Source: Chrysophaeum taylorii (taxonomy: Eukaryota; Sar; Pelagophyceae; Pelagomonadales; Pelagomonadaceae). Taken from it: a stretch of DNA of 64,000 nt. The translations under genes were made by a program, and so were the position numbers. This document shows positions 31,435 through 41,870 of the stretch, in pieces. Each line of letters opens with the position of its first letter. The first letter of the stretch is position 1. The notes below the pieces were generated by a model that saw only the letters and a program-made list of their open reading frames with translations, was not told where the DNA came from and made no database searches. The stretch lies in assembly GCA_029834535.1 (NCBI GenBank), contig JAQMWT010000358.1, positions 83,470-147,469 of the forward strand. The letters run 5' to 3'.

Positions 31435-33183
31435 TCACCGTCGTTGGCCTTCGCGTTGGAAGCGCGCAATCGCGTCACGGAGCTCGTCCATATCCAGGTT
31501 GCCGGACTTGTCGGCGTCGGCCGTCTTGAACTTGTGAGCACGATCGCGGAAGAGCCATCTGGCGAAGGGGGCGTATGGCGTCGTAGCGAGGCCTTGCTGA
31601 AGTTTGGTGACCGTGAGGACACCATTTCGGACGTGATGGTCGCATATGTCCATGATGGCGGCGGCGTAGTCGAGGGGGTTCCCGGCCCAGTCGATGGGAT
31701 TGTGGGATTTTGATTCTTTGGACTGGTCGTAGGTCGAGACGTGCGAGCAGTTGTTTGCAGCGTCGTCGAGGCGTTGGCGCAGGGCGACGAGGTCGTCGAG
31801 GGTCGGGGTTTGAGCGAGGAGGAGATTCCCAAGGATAGCGCGTCCGGCGTGCTGGATAAAGCGGGCTCGGTCGTGAGCAGCGAGGCCGTCGCGCGTGTCT
31901 GCGACGATGCCGCGGTCGGTCGAGAGCATGAGTTTGGCTTCCTCCGCGGAGGCGCCGTCGGAGAGGACGAGGAGGAGCGCCATGGCGGCCTCCTGGACTT
32001 CGGCGTCGAGGCGACAGCGACGCATCGCGGTGCGCGAAACGAGGACGAGGTCGCCGAAGTCGACGGGCTCGTCGTCGTCGCGCCAGGTCCTGACGTGGCG
32101 CACCAGGTTCTCGAGGGCCTGGATGCCGTGGGCGAGCGAGGGCGTCGGTCCCGCTCGGACGACGGTAGTCACGACGCGCAGGCACGCGCGAAGGGCTCCG
32201 GCGTTGGCGAGCCGCGCGGCCGCCCTCTGGTCGCGCGCAAAATATCGGGTCGCCGCGAGCGCGTTGAGCCGGAAAGTATCGTCCTGGATATTTTCGAACG
32301 CGTCGACCGACGAGCCGGCGTCGTTCGCGGCGAGGAGGAGGCACCAACTCAGGCATCGAGCGGCGTCGTCTGCGAGCGCGGCCGACAGCAGGCCGCCGGT
32401 CATCGCGAGAGCGTGGGCGAACCGGCCGAGCGCGCGGCCGATGACTTTTTTCTTGGGGGCGTTGATGCTCGACGAGTCGCGCCTCGCGGCGCAGAGATCT
32501 CGCGCGCGCGCGTCCACATCGAGCCGACCCGCGTAGTCGTCGTCTTCGTCGTCCGCGACGGGAAGGTGGGTATCACTCCTCAGCGTAGGCCAGCCGTCGT
32601 TTGGATCGCCGATAACCGGCCACTTGGCAGGCCAGCCTTCGGGCGGGTCTCTTCTTCTTCTCGACGCGGAGACGCCAGAATCCTTCTCGTCCTCGTTTCC
32701 CGAGGACTCCGAGGTGATGGTGCCGCCGTCACGGTCGTCGAGATAGTCCTCGAGCCGCGGCTGCGCCGACACTTGGACGTCCGAGTCGTCGTCGTCGTCG
32801 TCGTCGGACGCGGGTTCCGGCACGACGAGTCGCGGCATCGGAGCGTACGCGCGCTCGGGCATCGGCACGAACTCCTCCGCCCGCGGCAGCTCGAGGTCGG
32901 CTCCCGTCGTCACCAAGTATGTCGGAGGCGCCGTTCTGTTCTTCTTCTTCTTTTTGGCGCGCAACGCCTTTTTCTTGGGATCCTGAAGCGCCGCCGGCAC
33001 GATTGCCGGCATCACGCCGTTGGCTGCTGCCGTGGCGAGTACTCGTCGCAGGAACGGCGGCGCGCGCTGCCGGACAGCGAGCGCCAACGGCACGCGCTCT
33101 GCTTTCTGAAGATTCTTATTTACCGGAGTGTCGGTCGGTTCGGGAAAGTCAAAAAAGGTTACACCACCAGCGCCGACCACCAT
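31435..33183 (-). CDS. Helical-repeat (ARM-like) protein with C-terminal EF-hand
   Basis: 582 aa. The N-terminal 220 residues are disordered and charged, with a Lys run and an Asp run. About residues 250-480 are helical with Ala/Leu periodicity like armadillo repeats (for example DTFRLNALAATRYFAR, LAHGIQALENLVRHV, VQEAAMALLLVLSDG). A canonical 12-residue EF-hand loop DADKSGNLDMDE lies at about 556-567, near the C-terminus, so Ca2+ binding is likely there. Upstream helices (DYAAAIMDICDHHVRNGVL) may form a second, degenerate EF-hand. No known family is assigned. It is convergent with the DM10 gene (133 bases between stops), and its Ca-binding end would suit a flagellar or signalling protein, by inference only. 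Confidence 0.6.
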   Translation of the reverse strand: MVVGAGGVTFFDFPEPTDTPVNKNLQKAERVPLALAVRQRAPPFLRRVLATAAANGVMPAIVPAALQDPKKKALRAKKKKKNRTAPPTYLVTTGADLELPRAEEFVPMPERAYAPMPRLVVPEPASDDDDDDDSDVQVSAQPRLEDYLDDRDGGTITSESSGNEDEKDSGVSASRRRRDPPEGWPAKWPVIGDPNDGWPTLRSDTHLPVADDEDDDYAGRLDVDARARDLCAARRDSSSINAPKKKVIGRALGRFAHALAMTGGLLSAALADDAARCLSWCLLLAANDAGSSVDAFENIQDDTFRLNALAATRYFARDQRAAARLANAGALRACLRVVTTVVRAGPTPSLAHGIQALENLVRHVRTWRDDDEPVDFGDLVLVSRTAMRRCRLDAEVQEAAMALLLVLSDGASAEEAKLMLSTDRGIVADTRDGLAAHDRARFIQHAGRAILGNLLLAQTPTLDDLVALRQRLDDAANNCSHVSTYDQSKESKSHNPIDWAGNPLDYAAAIMDICDHHVRNGVLTVTKLQQGLATTPYAPFARWLFRDRAHKFKTADADKSGNLDMDELRDAIARFQREGQRR

Positions 33184-33225
33184 CTCAACTTTCTGACGCA
33201 GAGATATCCTACCTCCTACTAAACA

Positions 33226-34138
33226 TTAGAGGGGTTCGAGGACGAGAAGTCGCGCCGCCGGGTCGTAGGCGAGGCGAAAGTCGGCGTCGTCGCCAGCGTC
33301 CTCCGCGAGGGAGGTTCGGAGAAAGTCAAGAGTGCGCTCGAGAAAACCGAGGGCGGTTTGCGGAGACCAGGCCGTGGTAAAGGATGGGAGGTCGGTGGTT
33401 CGGAAGGTCTGAAGCTTCTGGACTCCACCGGACTCGTCTTTGAACCCAAAGACGATGGTGGGAACGCCGGCGAGATAGGACTGGATCCAGCACTTGAGCA
33501 GCTTGAACCGCTCGAAGGACTTGGCGTGGTGTCTGGCCTCGAGGAGCCTGTGGGTCTTGAGCTCGACGTAGTTGTGGTGGTCGTCGATGCAGTCGACTTC
33601 GGCGGCGACGAAAAGCATGTGGCGGCCAACTTTGAGCCTGATGCACACGACAAACTCGTCGTTGGCATCGATTCCCGCGAGCGGATCGCCACAGCACGCG
33701 GCCTCGAACGCGTACCCGTAATACGTCTGCGCGTCGACCTGTTGTTGTGCCTGCGAGGAGCGGACCGAGAGGTCGAGGCGGCCGTCGCGGCAGCGCCGAA
33801 CGCCGATTTCCCACGGTTCGTTGTTGTTGTAGGGCGTCCCGCAGATCTTGTTGAGGTTGTTCCGGTACGTGACGACGTCGTACGCGCTGCCGCCAAATCT
33901 CTCGAAAGCCTGCTCGGGTAGTAGGTTGGTCACGCCTCGCCGTTTCGGGACGAACGACGCGAAACCCTCGTTGAGGTCCAGGGGGGGGCACGGCTCGCGG
34001 TACCGCCGCAACTGCCCCCTCGCCGCCTCGCCCCAAGTCACCTCGTCCCCGCGCCGCGCGAAGCACCCTACCTCAACGGGCTTGGCGATTCGACCCGCGC
34101 CAGTGCCCGGAGAAGACTCGACCTACGTGCGATATCAT
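33226..34138 (-). CDS. DXO/RAI1 family decapping exoribonuclease
   Basis: Proposed exons are 34138-34127 (only ATG ATA TCG CAC, Met-Ile-Ser-His) and 34080-33226, joined over a 46-bp intron (GTAGGT...GCCAAG), giving about 288 aa. Without the mini-exon the frame would start at a GTG and lose the conserved PVEVGCFARRGDE start of the fold. Active-site motifs of the DXO/Rai1 family are visible: EAACCGDP, the metal-binding AAEVDCIDD, YVELKTH, and KCWIQSYLAGVPTIVFGFKDESG, which carries the Gln and the GFrDD/E-G motif. Family knowledge: these nuclear enzymes remove incomplete, NAD or unmethylated caps and degrade the RNA 5'-3'. Length is near the family lower range. Confidence 0.85.
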
Positions 34139-34276
34139 TCTTAATAATAATAATAATTAGGAACGGGAAGACGCTCGCCTCCATCGTCCACCGTGGGGGG
34201 CATCGCCGCCTTTTCATCTGAGTATTGTATCTTATGACGTCATAAATGCAACATGGCGATGGCCTCCTGATGAGAG

Positions 34277-35590
34277 ATGCCGCGAGGCAAGGTCGTCCGC
34301 CAGCAGTTTTTGTCTCCGGAGGACGAGGAGGCGTGGCGCAAGGGTCAGGCGGAGCGGCTCAAACGGGTGCTGACGCGGGAGCCGCGCCAGGCAGCCGTTT
34401 CTTCGGCCCAGGCGCGAGACCCGTTGACCGTGGCCGTCGACGAAGCCGTCGGGAAGATCGTCTCCATCTTCGATGATCGGTTGTCGGTCGCGGCGCCCAA
34501 AACCACCAGCGTGCCCGTGGGAAGCGTGCGGACGCAGCGGGAGCGCGCGGCCGCGGCCCTTCGCGACCGCGAAGACGCCGCCGCGGAGCTGCTCGTCGCG
34601 CCCGGCTTTGGGTTTTCCGAGGTCGAGGCTGTGCAGGAGGACTTCGTGAGCCACCTCCGGTTTCACAAGTTGTCCTCGCCGCGCGCGCGGTTGCGGGAGC
34701 GACTCACGAGCGAGACGATGCTCCGCCTCGTCGGCCTTTCCGTCCACCTTTTGTATTGGACCGTCCTCGGGCCGCACCCCGTGGGGAATGACGTGGGGCC
34801 GTCGGAAGCCGAGCGCTCGCAGCTCGTCTCCGAAACCCTCGGGTGCTACGCGGATTTTCAGGATGAAGCAAAGCGCGACCTGGCCGTCGTCGCCGTCGGC
34901 CACCTCTCGCTACACTGCGCCGTCGAACGCCTCTTTTGCAGCGCGTATCGATGGTTCCGCGCGAAAGAGGATCCGCAGGTCGAGGCGACCCTCTTGGCCT
35001 TCCATCGGTACCTCGCGAGCCTCTTCGACCCGCATGGCTACCACGCGCAGTATTTGGCGCTCCACCACCGGGGCGATGATTTGGCGTCCAATCAAAGACG
35101 CCCGCAACGAGTGCGCCTTCAGGACCGCTTCTACGCCACCTCGCCCACCTTGAGAGTCCTCTTTCCGGCGCCCACGGCACCTCGGGCACGCGCGCTCGCC
35201 GCCAAGGCGACGACGACGCTCCCCGTTGATGTTCGTAATAATGCTGGTCTTGGGGACGACGACGACGGACGACGACACGGCGGCGCCGAAGAGGCGACAA
35301 TGGTCTTGCCCGTCATCAATTCCAGCTCTTCTTCTTCTTCTTCTTCTTCTTCGACCCTCCTCCGTTCTGTGCCTCGACGGGGAACCGCGGACCTCGCGAC
35401 AATCTCTGACAACGAGCGCCCCTCGCTCCTCCACCGACTGCACACCCAAATCACGGCCGGGAGAGCACACCTGCGAGATGAAGAATCCCCATCGCCCGCC
35501 AAGCGCCTCTCCGCCATCAAGCGGGCCAAAGCAGCCCAACTCAAAATAGCCTATATCGAGGCGCTCGACAAGCGCGCCCCCTGGTCCTAG
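34277..35590 (+). CDS. Unrecognised helical protein with poly-Ser tract
   Basis: 437 aa, ATG at 34277. Residues 1-130 are charged and helical. Residues 140-300 form a compact helical core with conserved-looking aromatics (SVHLLYWTVLGPHPVG, HLSLHCAVERLFCSAYRWF, FDPHGYHAQYLAL). A Ser run of about twelve residues is encoded by TCT/TTC repeats at 35329-35355, followed by a basic helical tail (SPAKRLSAIKRAKAAQLKIAYIEAL). There is no signal peptide or TM helix. I cannot name a family. It is divergent from the DXO gene (138 bases) and is the last gene before the repeat block. Confidence 0.6.
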   Translation: MPRGKVVRQQFLSPEDEEAWRKGQAERLKRVLTREPRQAAVSSAQARDPLTVAVDEAVGKIVSIFDDRLSVAAPKTTSVPVGSVRTQRERAAAALRDREDAAAELLVAPGFGFSEVEAVQEDFVSHLRFHKLSSPRARLRERLTSETMLRLVGLSVHLLYWTVLGPHPVGNDVGPSEAERSQLVSETLGCYADFQDEAKRDLAVVAVGHLSLHCAVERLFCSAYRWFRAKEDPQVEATLLAFHRYLASLFDPHGYHAQYLALHHRGDDLASNQRRPQRVRLQDRFYATSPTLRVLFPAPTAPRARALAAKATTTLPVDVRNNAGLGDDDDGRRHGGAEEATMVLPVINSSSSSSSSSSSTLLRSVPRRGTADLATISDNERPSLLHRLHTQITAGRAHLRDEESPSPAKRLSAIKRAKAAQLKIAYIEALDKRAPWS

Positions 35591-35748
35591 GATTATTTTC
35601 TATCCGTCGACTGCTGGTGGTGGTGAGACAGCGCTCGATCTTATTATAAGGAAATTTTAAGGTCGACTGAAAGCGAATGCGTGGGGTGCGAACGTGGGCA
35701 CCGTCGTGCGGGGCGTGTTTTTTCCAAGTTGTGGAAATCTTGTCCTTA
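35591..35748. other. Gene/repeat boundary
   Basis: Short AT-rich spacer between the last gene and the first simple-repeat tract. No gene is visible. Confidence 0.4.
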
Positions 35749-36330
35749 CTACTAATCGACAGATGTTTGTCTGTCTGTCTTTAAATGTCGAATGCTTGTC
35801 TGTCTGTCTTTAAATGTCGACTGCTAAGAGGGGGGGGTGTGTGTGGGGAGCATGAAGGATGTGGGTGGGTTTGTGGGGTATGAGGGATGTGCCTGACGGG
35901 CGGAGATAAGTACGCGGGACCTAGTCGGGGTCATCGCCGAGGCGTGGGGCAGGCGAAGAGAGGACGGGCCCCGCCCGTAGGTCGTACGCATGCTGCCGCC
36001 GGACGTATGTGCGACGAAGGGTGACGTCCTGCTGGGATCGGGCGTTTGTCTGTCTGTCTGTTTGTTTGTCTTTAAATGTCAACTGCTAAGAGGGGGGTGT
36101 ATGTGGGGAGCATGAAGGATGTGGGTGGGTTTGTGGGGTATGAGGGATGTGCCTGACGGGCGGAGATAAATACGCGGGACCTAGTCGGGGTCATCGCCGA
36201 GGCGTGGGGCAGGCGAAGAGAGGACGGGCCCCGTCCGTAGGTCGTACGCATGCTGCCGCCGGACGTATGTGCGACGAAGGGTGACGTCCTGCTGGGATCG
36301 GGCGGCCTGGGTGGGGTTTCCCGAGGCGGC
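35749..36330. repeat. Two tandem copies of a ~250-bp dispersed repeat with TGTC/TTTG tails
   Basis: The segment 35820-36045 (GTGTGGGGAGCATGAAGG, GTGGGTGGGTTTGTGGGG, CCTGACGGGCGGAGATAA, CGTCCTGCTGGGATCGGG) is repeated almost exactly at 36083-36305. Each copy is preceded by GTCTGTCTGTCTTTAAATGTCGACTGC. Parts recur at 43005-43080, at 50067-50172 (reverse) and at 61180-61245 (reverse), so it is a dispersed family. In the minus direction it reads as the 3' UTR and simple-repeat tail that follow the retroelement-like open frame. Confidence 0.85.
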
Positions 36331-36591
36331 GACATGGGTGAGGGCGGTGAGGGCACGGCGAGCCCGGCCTAATGCGTTGGCGATCCCCCACTCACGGTAG
36401 ATGCGGCGAGTTTGGGCCGCCTTTGCCTCTGTGAAGTTGCCGCAGCCGCTTGCCACCCAGGTTCGCGCAGCGATGCGCTCTGCGCATGTTTGGGCGAGAG
36501 CGTGGCACGCCGCGCTGGCCTCACCGAAGGCACCAAAGACGAGGCCGGCGACGGTGCCGTAGCTACGTGGCCGCTGTTCGACAGGGCCCAA
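36181..36591 (-). mobile_element. Retroelement-like C-terminal ORF fragment
   Basis: 136-codon minus-strand frame. GTVAGLVFGAFGEASAACHA followed by Ala/Arg-rich helices and GIANALGRARRALTAL resembles the segment downstream of the reverse transcriptase in some algal and oomycete retroelement polyproteins (inference from memory of the pattern). It ends SPAPRLGDDPD, then runs into the dispersed 3' repeat and a short-period tail of AAAC/AGAC units, as expected for a non-LTR element 3' end. No RT catalytic motif is present, so it is a 5'-truncated fragment at best. The same peptide end is seen at 26.3 kb. Confidence 0.45.
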
Positions 36592-36712
36592 GAAGCCAGG
36601 CGGTGGTGCTGTACCCGGCTGGGGGATGATGGCGTCGATGCCGCGGGCGTGAGCGAGGTATTCGGAGTGGACTTGCGCTGCGCGCCGATCGACAGGCGAC
36701 GTTTGTTTGTCT

Positions 36713-37743
36713 TATCCTAACTACTAATCGACAGATGTTTGTCTGTCTGTTTGTTTGTTTGTCTGTTTGTCTGTTTGTCCCTCGATTTAGGGTAAGGACC
36801 AGGTAGGCCCGCGAGCCAGACATTGATCCTCCAAGCCGTTTACGGCGACCTCGCAGACTGTTTCCACGACCCGCGGCGGCTCTTTCAGCGCGCCATTCTC
36901 ACGCCCCGTCGAAACGATGTTGTCGATGCTGACAACGCGCGCATGACCGCCGCCTTATTTTCCCGGAGACGAGGCGTCGGAGTTCTTTCGGCCGACTAGG
37001 TTGGGTCGGAAGACGACGCCTCGCTCTCAAGAGTCGAGTTTTGAACTCCCCGACAACCAACGGCATGCTGACTTTGATCGCGAGCTTAAAGTCTTCGCAA
37101 CCTCGACCCGTCGCACGGCCACTGCAACGGTACCAGATACATGATCGATCGTGTCGTTGTCACCGAGGCTCCTCCAACCTGTATCCCTTAAGGCCCGCCG
37201 ACGCCAAACGATCACCAAGAGCCAGGGCCAGACGCCCCGCGAGGTCGGCGTCCTCCTGGCGAAGCCCGTCTTCTGCCACGTCCAGCTCTACGTGGCTTCT
37301 GTCGATCGGCAACCCCGGCATATCCTCTTCTGTCGACGACTCCACCTACTCACGCTGCGCAATACCGATAAGCCCCCTCCCGGCGTCTACACGCGCACTG
37401 CGGTGAACTTTACTGGGACCCGGTGTCTCATTGAACCGGGAACTGCACGGGGTTGAGATGGGAGTAGGTGAACTAAGTGACCAGGTGAACTTACTGAGAC
37501 CAAGTGCAAGTTACTGGGGCTTTTAGACAAACCCGCGCTTAGCGGCGTGTAAGACCTTTCGCCATTGGCGGGGGCAGGCGACGAGCCCGGGCGATGGCGG
37601 GGTGAGGTGTGAGTTTACGCTGAACTATAGAGATTGTGTTTACGCCGAATTTACTGGGGTTAGAGATTGGGACCAGTGAACTTAATGGGGTGAAATGCTG
37701 GGGTTAGAGATTGGGACTAGGTGAACTTACTGCCTGCACTTGT
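36713..37743 (+). mobile_element. Helitron-type PIF1 helicase fragment, copy A plus spacer
   Basis: Plus-oriented unit. It opens with CTAACTACTAATCGACAG and a TGTC/TTTG tract. The helicase-derived part is 36779-37420: frames with many shifts still show AVYGDLADCFHDPRRLFQRA, AILTPRRNDVVDADNARM, NLDPSHGHCNGTRYMIDR, KSQGQTPREVGV and FCHVQLYVA. These are the C-terminal motifs of PIF1-like helicases encoded by Helitrons. Frameshifts and stops make it non-coding. The spacer 37421-37743 holds degenerate GGTGAACTTACTGG repeats and ends CCTGCACTTGT. It lies in inverted orientation to copies B-F. Confidence 0.8.
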
Positions 37744-38414
37744 TTGTCTTTAAATGTCGACTGCTGAGATGCGGTGTGTGTGGGGAGCACTTACGGGTGG
37801 GTTTGTGGGTGGTTTATGATGCCTGACGGGCGGCGGCGGGCACGGGACCTGGTTGGCTCACCGCCAGGCAAAGCAGCGATGGCCCCGTCCGCGCGTCGGG
37901 CTTACGCTGCCGCCGACGTTTGTCTTTAAACGTCTGACGCCATGTCCTGTAACTGTTTAATCGACAAGATGCTTGTCTGTCTGTCTGTTTTTAAATGTCG
38001 ACGTTTGCGGGTGTGGGGGATACAGTCTGTCTGTCTGTTTGTTTGTTTGTCTTTAAAATGTCGATGCGCGCTGAAAAGTCTCACCTAGTCCCAAATCACT
38101 AACCCCAGTTCGCCTGTTCACTGGTCCTGCTGTGGTCAAATAGTCCCTATCCTAATCTCACTATGTAAATCATCCAAACCCTGTTGCGAACCCACACCAC
38201 CATCTCGCTCTCTTATGCCTGTCGCCTTCACCCCGCCCACCCAGCTGCTTTGATCCGCAAACCGCTGCCGAGGCTTATTTCTGCGCCCCTGCAAGTTCGC
38301 TACTGCCCTGTTCACCTGGTCCACAGTCCACCTAGTCCCAAACCAATCCTGCAGTTCACCTGGTTCTGCAGTTCCACCTGGTCCCAAGTTCACCTGGTCC
38401 CAGTAAGTTCACCT
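37744..38414. repeat. Degenerate spacer repeats
   Basis: Mixture of TGTC/TTTG tracts with TTTAAATGTCGA (37744-38060) and then poorly preserved CCAGTTCACCTGGTCC-type repeats in the orientation of copy B (38060-38414). The orientation of the short repeats flips near 38060. No gene is present. Confidence 0.7.
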
Positions 38415-39073
38415 ATAGTGCGCGTGTAGACGCCGGAGGGGCTTATCGGTATTGCGCAGCAGGTGTGGGGTAGGGTGGTGTCGTCGACCCAGAAGAGGGT
38501 ATCCTCGGGGTTGCCGATCGACAGAGAGCCACGTAGAGCTGGACGTGGCAGAATACGGGCTTGTGGGCAAGAGGACGCCGACCTCGCAGGGCGTCTGGCC
38601 CTGGCTCTTGTTGATCGTTTGGCGTCGGCGGGCCTTAAGGGATACAGGTTGGAGGAGCCTCAGTGACAACGACACGATCGATCATGTATCTGGTACCGTT
38701 GCAGTGGCCGTGCGACGGGTCGAGGTTTCAAAGACCTTAAGCTCGCGCTCAAAGTCAGCATCCCGTTGGTTGTCAGGGAGTTGAAAACTCTACTGTAAAG
38801 AGCGAGGCGTCGTCTTCCGACCCAGCCTAGTCAGCCGAAAAGAACTCCGACGCCTCGTCTCCGGGAAAAAAAGGCCGCGGTCATGCGCGCGTTGTCAGCA
38901 TCGACAACATCGTTTCGACGGGGCGTGAGAATGGCGCGCTGAAAGAGCCGCCGCGGGTCGTGGAAATAGTCTGCGAGGTCGCCGTAGACGGCTTGGAGGA
39001 TCACTGTCTGGCTCTCGCGCCTACCTGATCCTTACTCTCGCGCCTACCTGATCCTTAACCTAAATCGAGGGAC
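38415..39073 (-). mobile_element. PIF1 helicase fragment, copy B
   Basis: Minus-strand copy of the same helicase C-terminal segment, with frameshifts. It has INKSQGQTPCEVGVLLP and NGTRYMIDR coding strings, and the coding strand ends at GTGCGCGTG near 38415. It is followed (plus coordinates) by AAACAGAC simple repeats and a spacer. First of five head-to-tail units. Confidence 0.8.
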
Positions 39074-39311
39074 AAACAGACAAACAGACAGACAAACATC
39101 TGTCGATTAGTAGTTACAAGTGCAGGCCAGTAAGTTCACCTAGCTCACACCAACTCCTTTGAGCTCGTCGCTCTCGCCTCCGCCAATCTAAGGCGCTTCG
39201 ATCCGCACACGCCGATAACCTTTGAGTTTGCTCTAAAAACCCTTTACTCTAAAAACCCAAGATCAACCTGCTCCAACCCCAGTAAGTTCACCTGGTCCCA
39301 GTAGTTTCACC

Positions 39312-39807
39312 TACATGCGCGTGGAGGGGGCTTATCGGTATTGCGCAGCACGTGTGGGGTAGGGTGGAGTCGTCGACTCAGAAGAGGATATCCTCGGGGT
39401 TGCCGATCGACAGAGAGCCACGTAGAGCTGGACGTGGCAGAAGACGGGCTTCGCCAAGAGGACGCCGACCTCGCGGGGCGTCTGGCCCTGGCTCTTGGTG
39501 ATCGTTTGGCGTCGGCGGGCCTTACGGGATACAGGTTGGAGGAGCCTCGGTGACAACGACACGATCGATCATGTATCTGGTACCGTTGCAGTGGCCGTGC
39601 GACGGGTCGAGGTTGCGAAGACTTTAAGCTCGCGATCAAAGTCAGCATGCCGTTGGTTGTCAGGGAGTTGAAAACTCGACTGTAAAGAGCGAGGCGTCGG
39701 CTTCCGACCCAACCTAGTGTAGACGGCTTGGAGGATCACTGTCTGGCTCTCGTGCCTACCTGATCCTTACTCTCGCGCCTACCTGATCCTTACCCTAAAT
39801 CGAGGGA
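39312..39807 (-). mobile_element. PIF1 helicase fragment, copy C (internally deleted)
   Basis: Same segment as copy B, but about 160 bp are missing near 39716-39719: the sequence jumps from the CCGACCCAACCTAG region straight to TGTAGACGGCTTGGAGG. The part encoding AILTPRRNDVVDADNARM is lost. The spacer on its left (39074-39311) carries the GTAAGTTCACC repeats and a GAGCTCGTCGCTCTCGCCTC block. Confidence 0.8.
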
Positions 39808-40177
39808 CAAACAAACAGACAGACAAACAGACAGACAGACAAACATCTGTCGATTAGTAGTTAGGACAAGTGCAGGCCAGTAAGTTCACCAATCTCTAAC
39901 CCCAGTAAGTTCACCTGGTCCCAGTAAGTTTCATATAAGTTCACCTGGTCAGTAAGTTCACCAGCTCACACCAACTCCTTTGAGCTCGTCGCTCTCGCCT
40001 CCGCCAATCTAAGCTGCTTTGATCCGCACGCGCCGCCAACCTTTGAGTTTACTCTAAAAACCCTTTACTCTAAAAGCCCCAGTATGTTCACCTGGTCCCA
40101 GTTTCACCTGGTCACTCAGCTCACCTAGTCCCAATCTCCAACCCCAGTAAGTTCACCTGGTCCCAGTAAGTTCACCT

Positions 40178-40835
40178 ACAGTGCGCGTGTAGACGCCGGG
40201 AGGGGGCTTATCGGTATTGCGCAGCACGTGTGGGGTAGGGTGGAGTCGTCGACTCAGAAGAGCATATCCTCGGGGTTGCCGATCGACAGAGAGCCACGTA
40301 GAGCTGGACGTGGCAGAAGACGGGCTTGGGCAAGAGGACGCCGACCTCGCGGGGCGTCTGGCCCTGGCTCTTGTTGATCGTTTGGCGTCGGCGGGCCTTA
40401 AGGGATACAGGTTGGAGGAGCCTCGGTGACAACGACACGATCGATCATGTATCTGGTACCGTTGCAGTGGCCGTGCGACGGGTCGAGGTTGCGAAGACTT
40501 TAAGCTCGCGATCAAAGTCAGCATGCCGTTGGTTGTCAGGGAGTTGAAAACTCTACTGTAAAGAGCGAGGCGTCGTCTTCCGACCCAGCCTAGTCAGCCG
40601 AAAAGAACTCCGACGCCTCGTCTCCGGGAAAAAAAGGCCGCGGTCATGCGCGCGTTGTCAGCATCGACAACATCGTTTCGACGGGGCGTGAGAATGGCGC
40701 GCTGAAAGAGCCGCCGCGGGTCGTGGAAATAGTCTGCGAGGTCGCCGTAGACGGCTTGGAGGATCACTGTCTGGCTCTCGCGCCTACCTGATCCTTACTC
40801 TCGCGCCTACCTGATCCTTACCCTAAATCGAGGGA
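40178..40835 (-). mobile_element. PIF1 helicase fragment, copy D
   Basis: Full-length example of the degenerate minus-strand unit. Spacer 39808-40177 precedes it in plus coordinates, with CCAGTAAGTTCACC repeats. The coding strings INKSQGQTPREVGVLLPKPV and FCHVQLYVAL are intact in one frame; the remaining motifs are in others. Confidence 0.8.
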
Positions 40836-41189
40836 CAAACAAACAAACAAACAGACAAACATCTGTCGATTAGTAGTTAGGACAAGTGCAGGCCAGTAAG
40901 TTCACCTAGTCCCAATCTCTAACCCCAGTAAGTTCACCTGGTCCCAGTAAGTTCACCTAGTCCAAATCTCTAACCCCAGTAAGTTCGGCGTAAACCCACT
41001 CGTGCTCACACAACTCCTTTGAGCTCGTCGCTCTCGCCTCCGCCAATCTAAGCTGCTTTGATCCGCACGCGCCGCTAACCTTTGAGTTTACTCTAAAACC
41101 CCAGTAAGTTCACTGGTCTCAGTAAGTTCACCTGGTCGTCACCTAGTCCAATCTAACCCCAGTAAGTTCACGGTTCACAGTGGTCACCT

Positions 41190-41870
41190 ATAGTGCGCGT
41201 GTAGACGCCGGGAGGGGGCTTATCGGTATTGCGCAGCACGTGTGGGGTAGGGTGGAGTCGTCGACCCAGAAGAGGATATCCTCGGGGTTGCCGATCGACA
41301 GAGAGCCACGTAGAGCTGGACGTGGCAGAAGACGGGCTTGGGCAAGAGGACGCCGACCTCGCGGGGCGTCTGGCCCTGGCTCTTGTTGATCGTTTGGCGT
41401 AGGCGGGCCTTAAGGGATACAGGTTGGAGGAGCCTCGGTGACAACGACACGATCGATCATGTATCTGGTACCGTTGCAGTGGCCGTGCGACGGGTCGAGG
41501 TTGCGAAGACCTTAAGCTCGCGCTCAAAGTCAGCATCCCGTTGGTTGTCAGGGAGTTGAAAACTCTACTGTAAAGAGCGAGGCGTCGTCTTCCGACCCAA
41601 CCTAGTCGGCCGAAAAGAACTCCGACGCCTCGTCTCCGGGAAAAAAAAGGCCGCGGTCATGCGCGCGTTGTCAGCATCGACAACATCGTTTCGACGGGGC
41701 GTGAGAATGGCGCGCTGAAAGAGCCGCCGCGGGTCGTGGAAATAGTCTGCGAGGTCGCCGTAGACGGCTTGGAGGATCACTGTCTGGCTCTCGCGCCTAC
41801 CTGATCCTTACTCTCGCGCCTACCTGATCCTTACTCTCGCGCCTACCTGATCCTTACCCTAAATCGAGGG
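41190..41870 (-). mobile_element. PIF1 helicase fragment, copy E
   Basis: Nearly identical to copy D. Three copies of the CTCTCGCGCCTACCTGATCC motif occur at its right end (two in D). Spacer 40836-41189 separates D and E. Confidence 0.8.

Noticed and set aside
34039-34041. GTG start for the DXO protein
   Set aside because: It removes the conserved PVEVGCF start; the 12-base ATG exon explains the gene better.
34277-35590. Assignment to a protein phosphatase 1 regulator family
   Set aside because: Only a vague resemblance of a helical core with YW; not enough to name a family.
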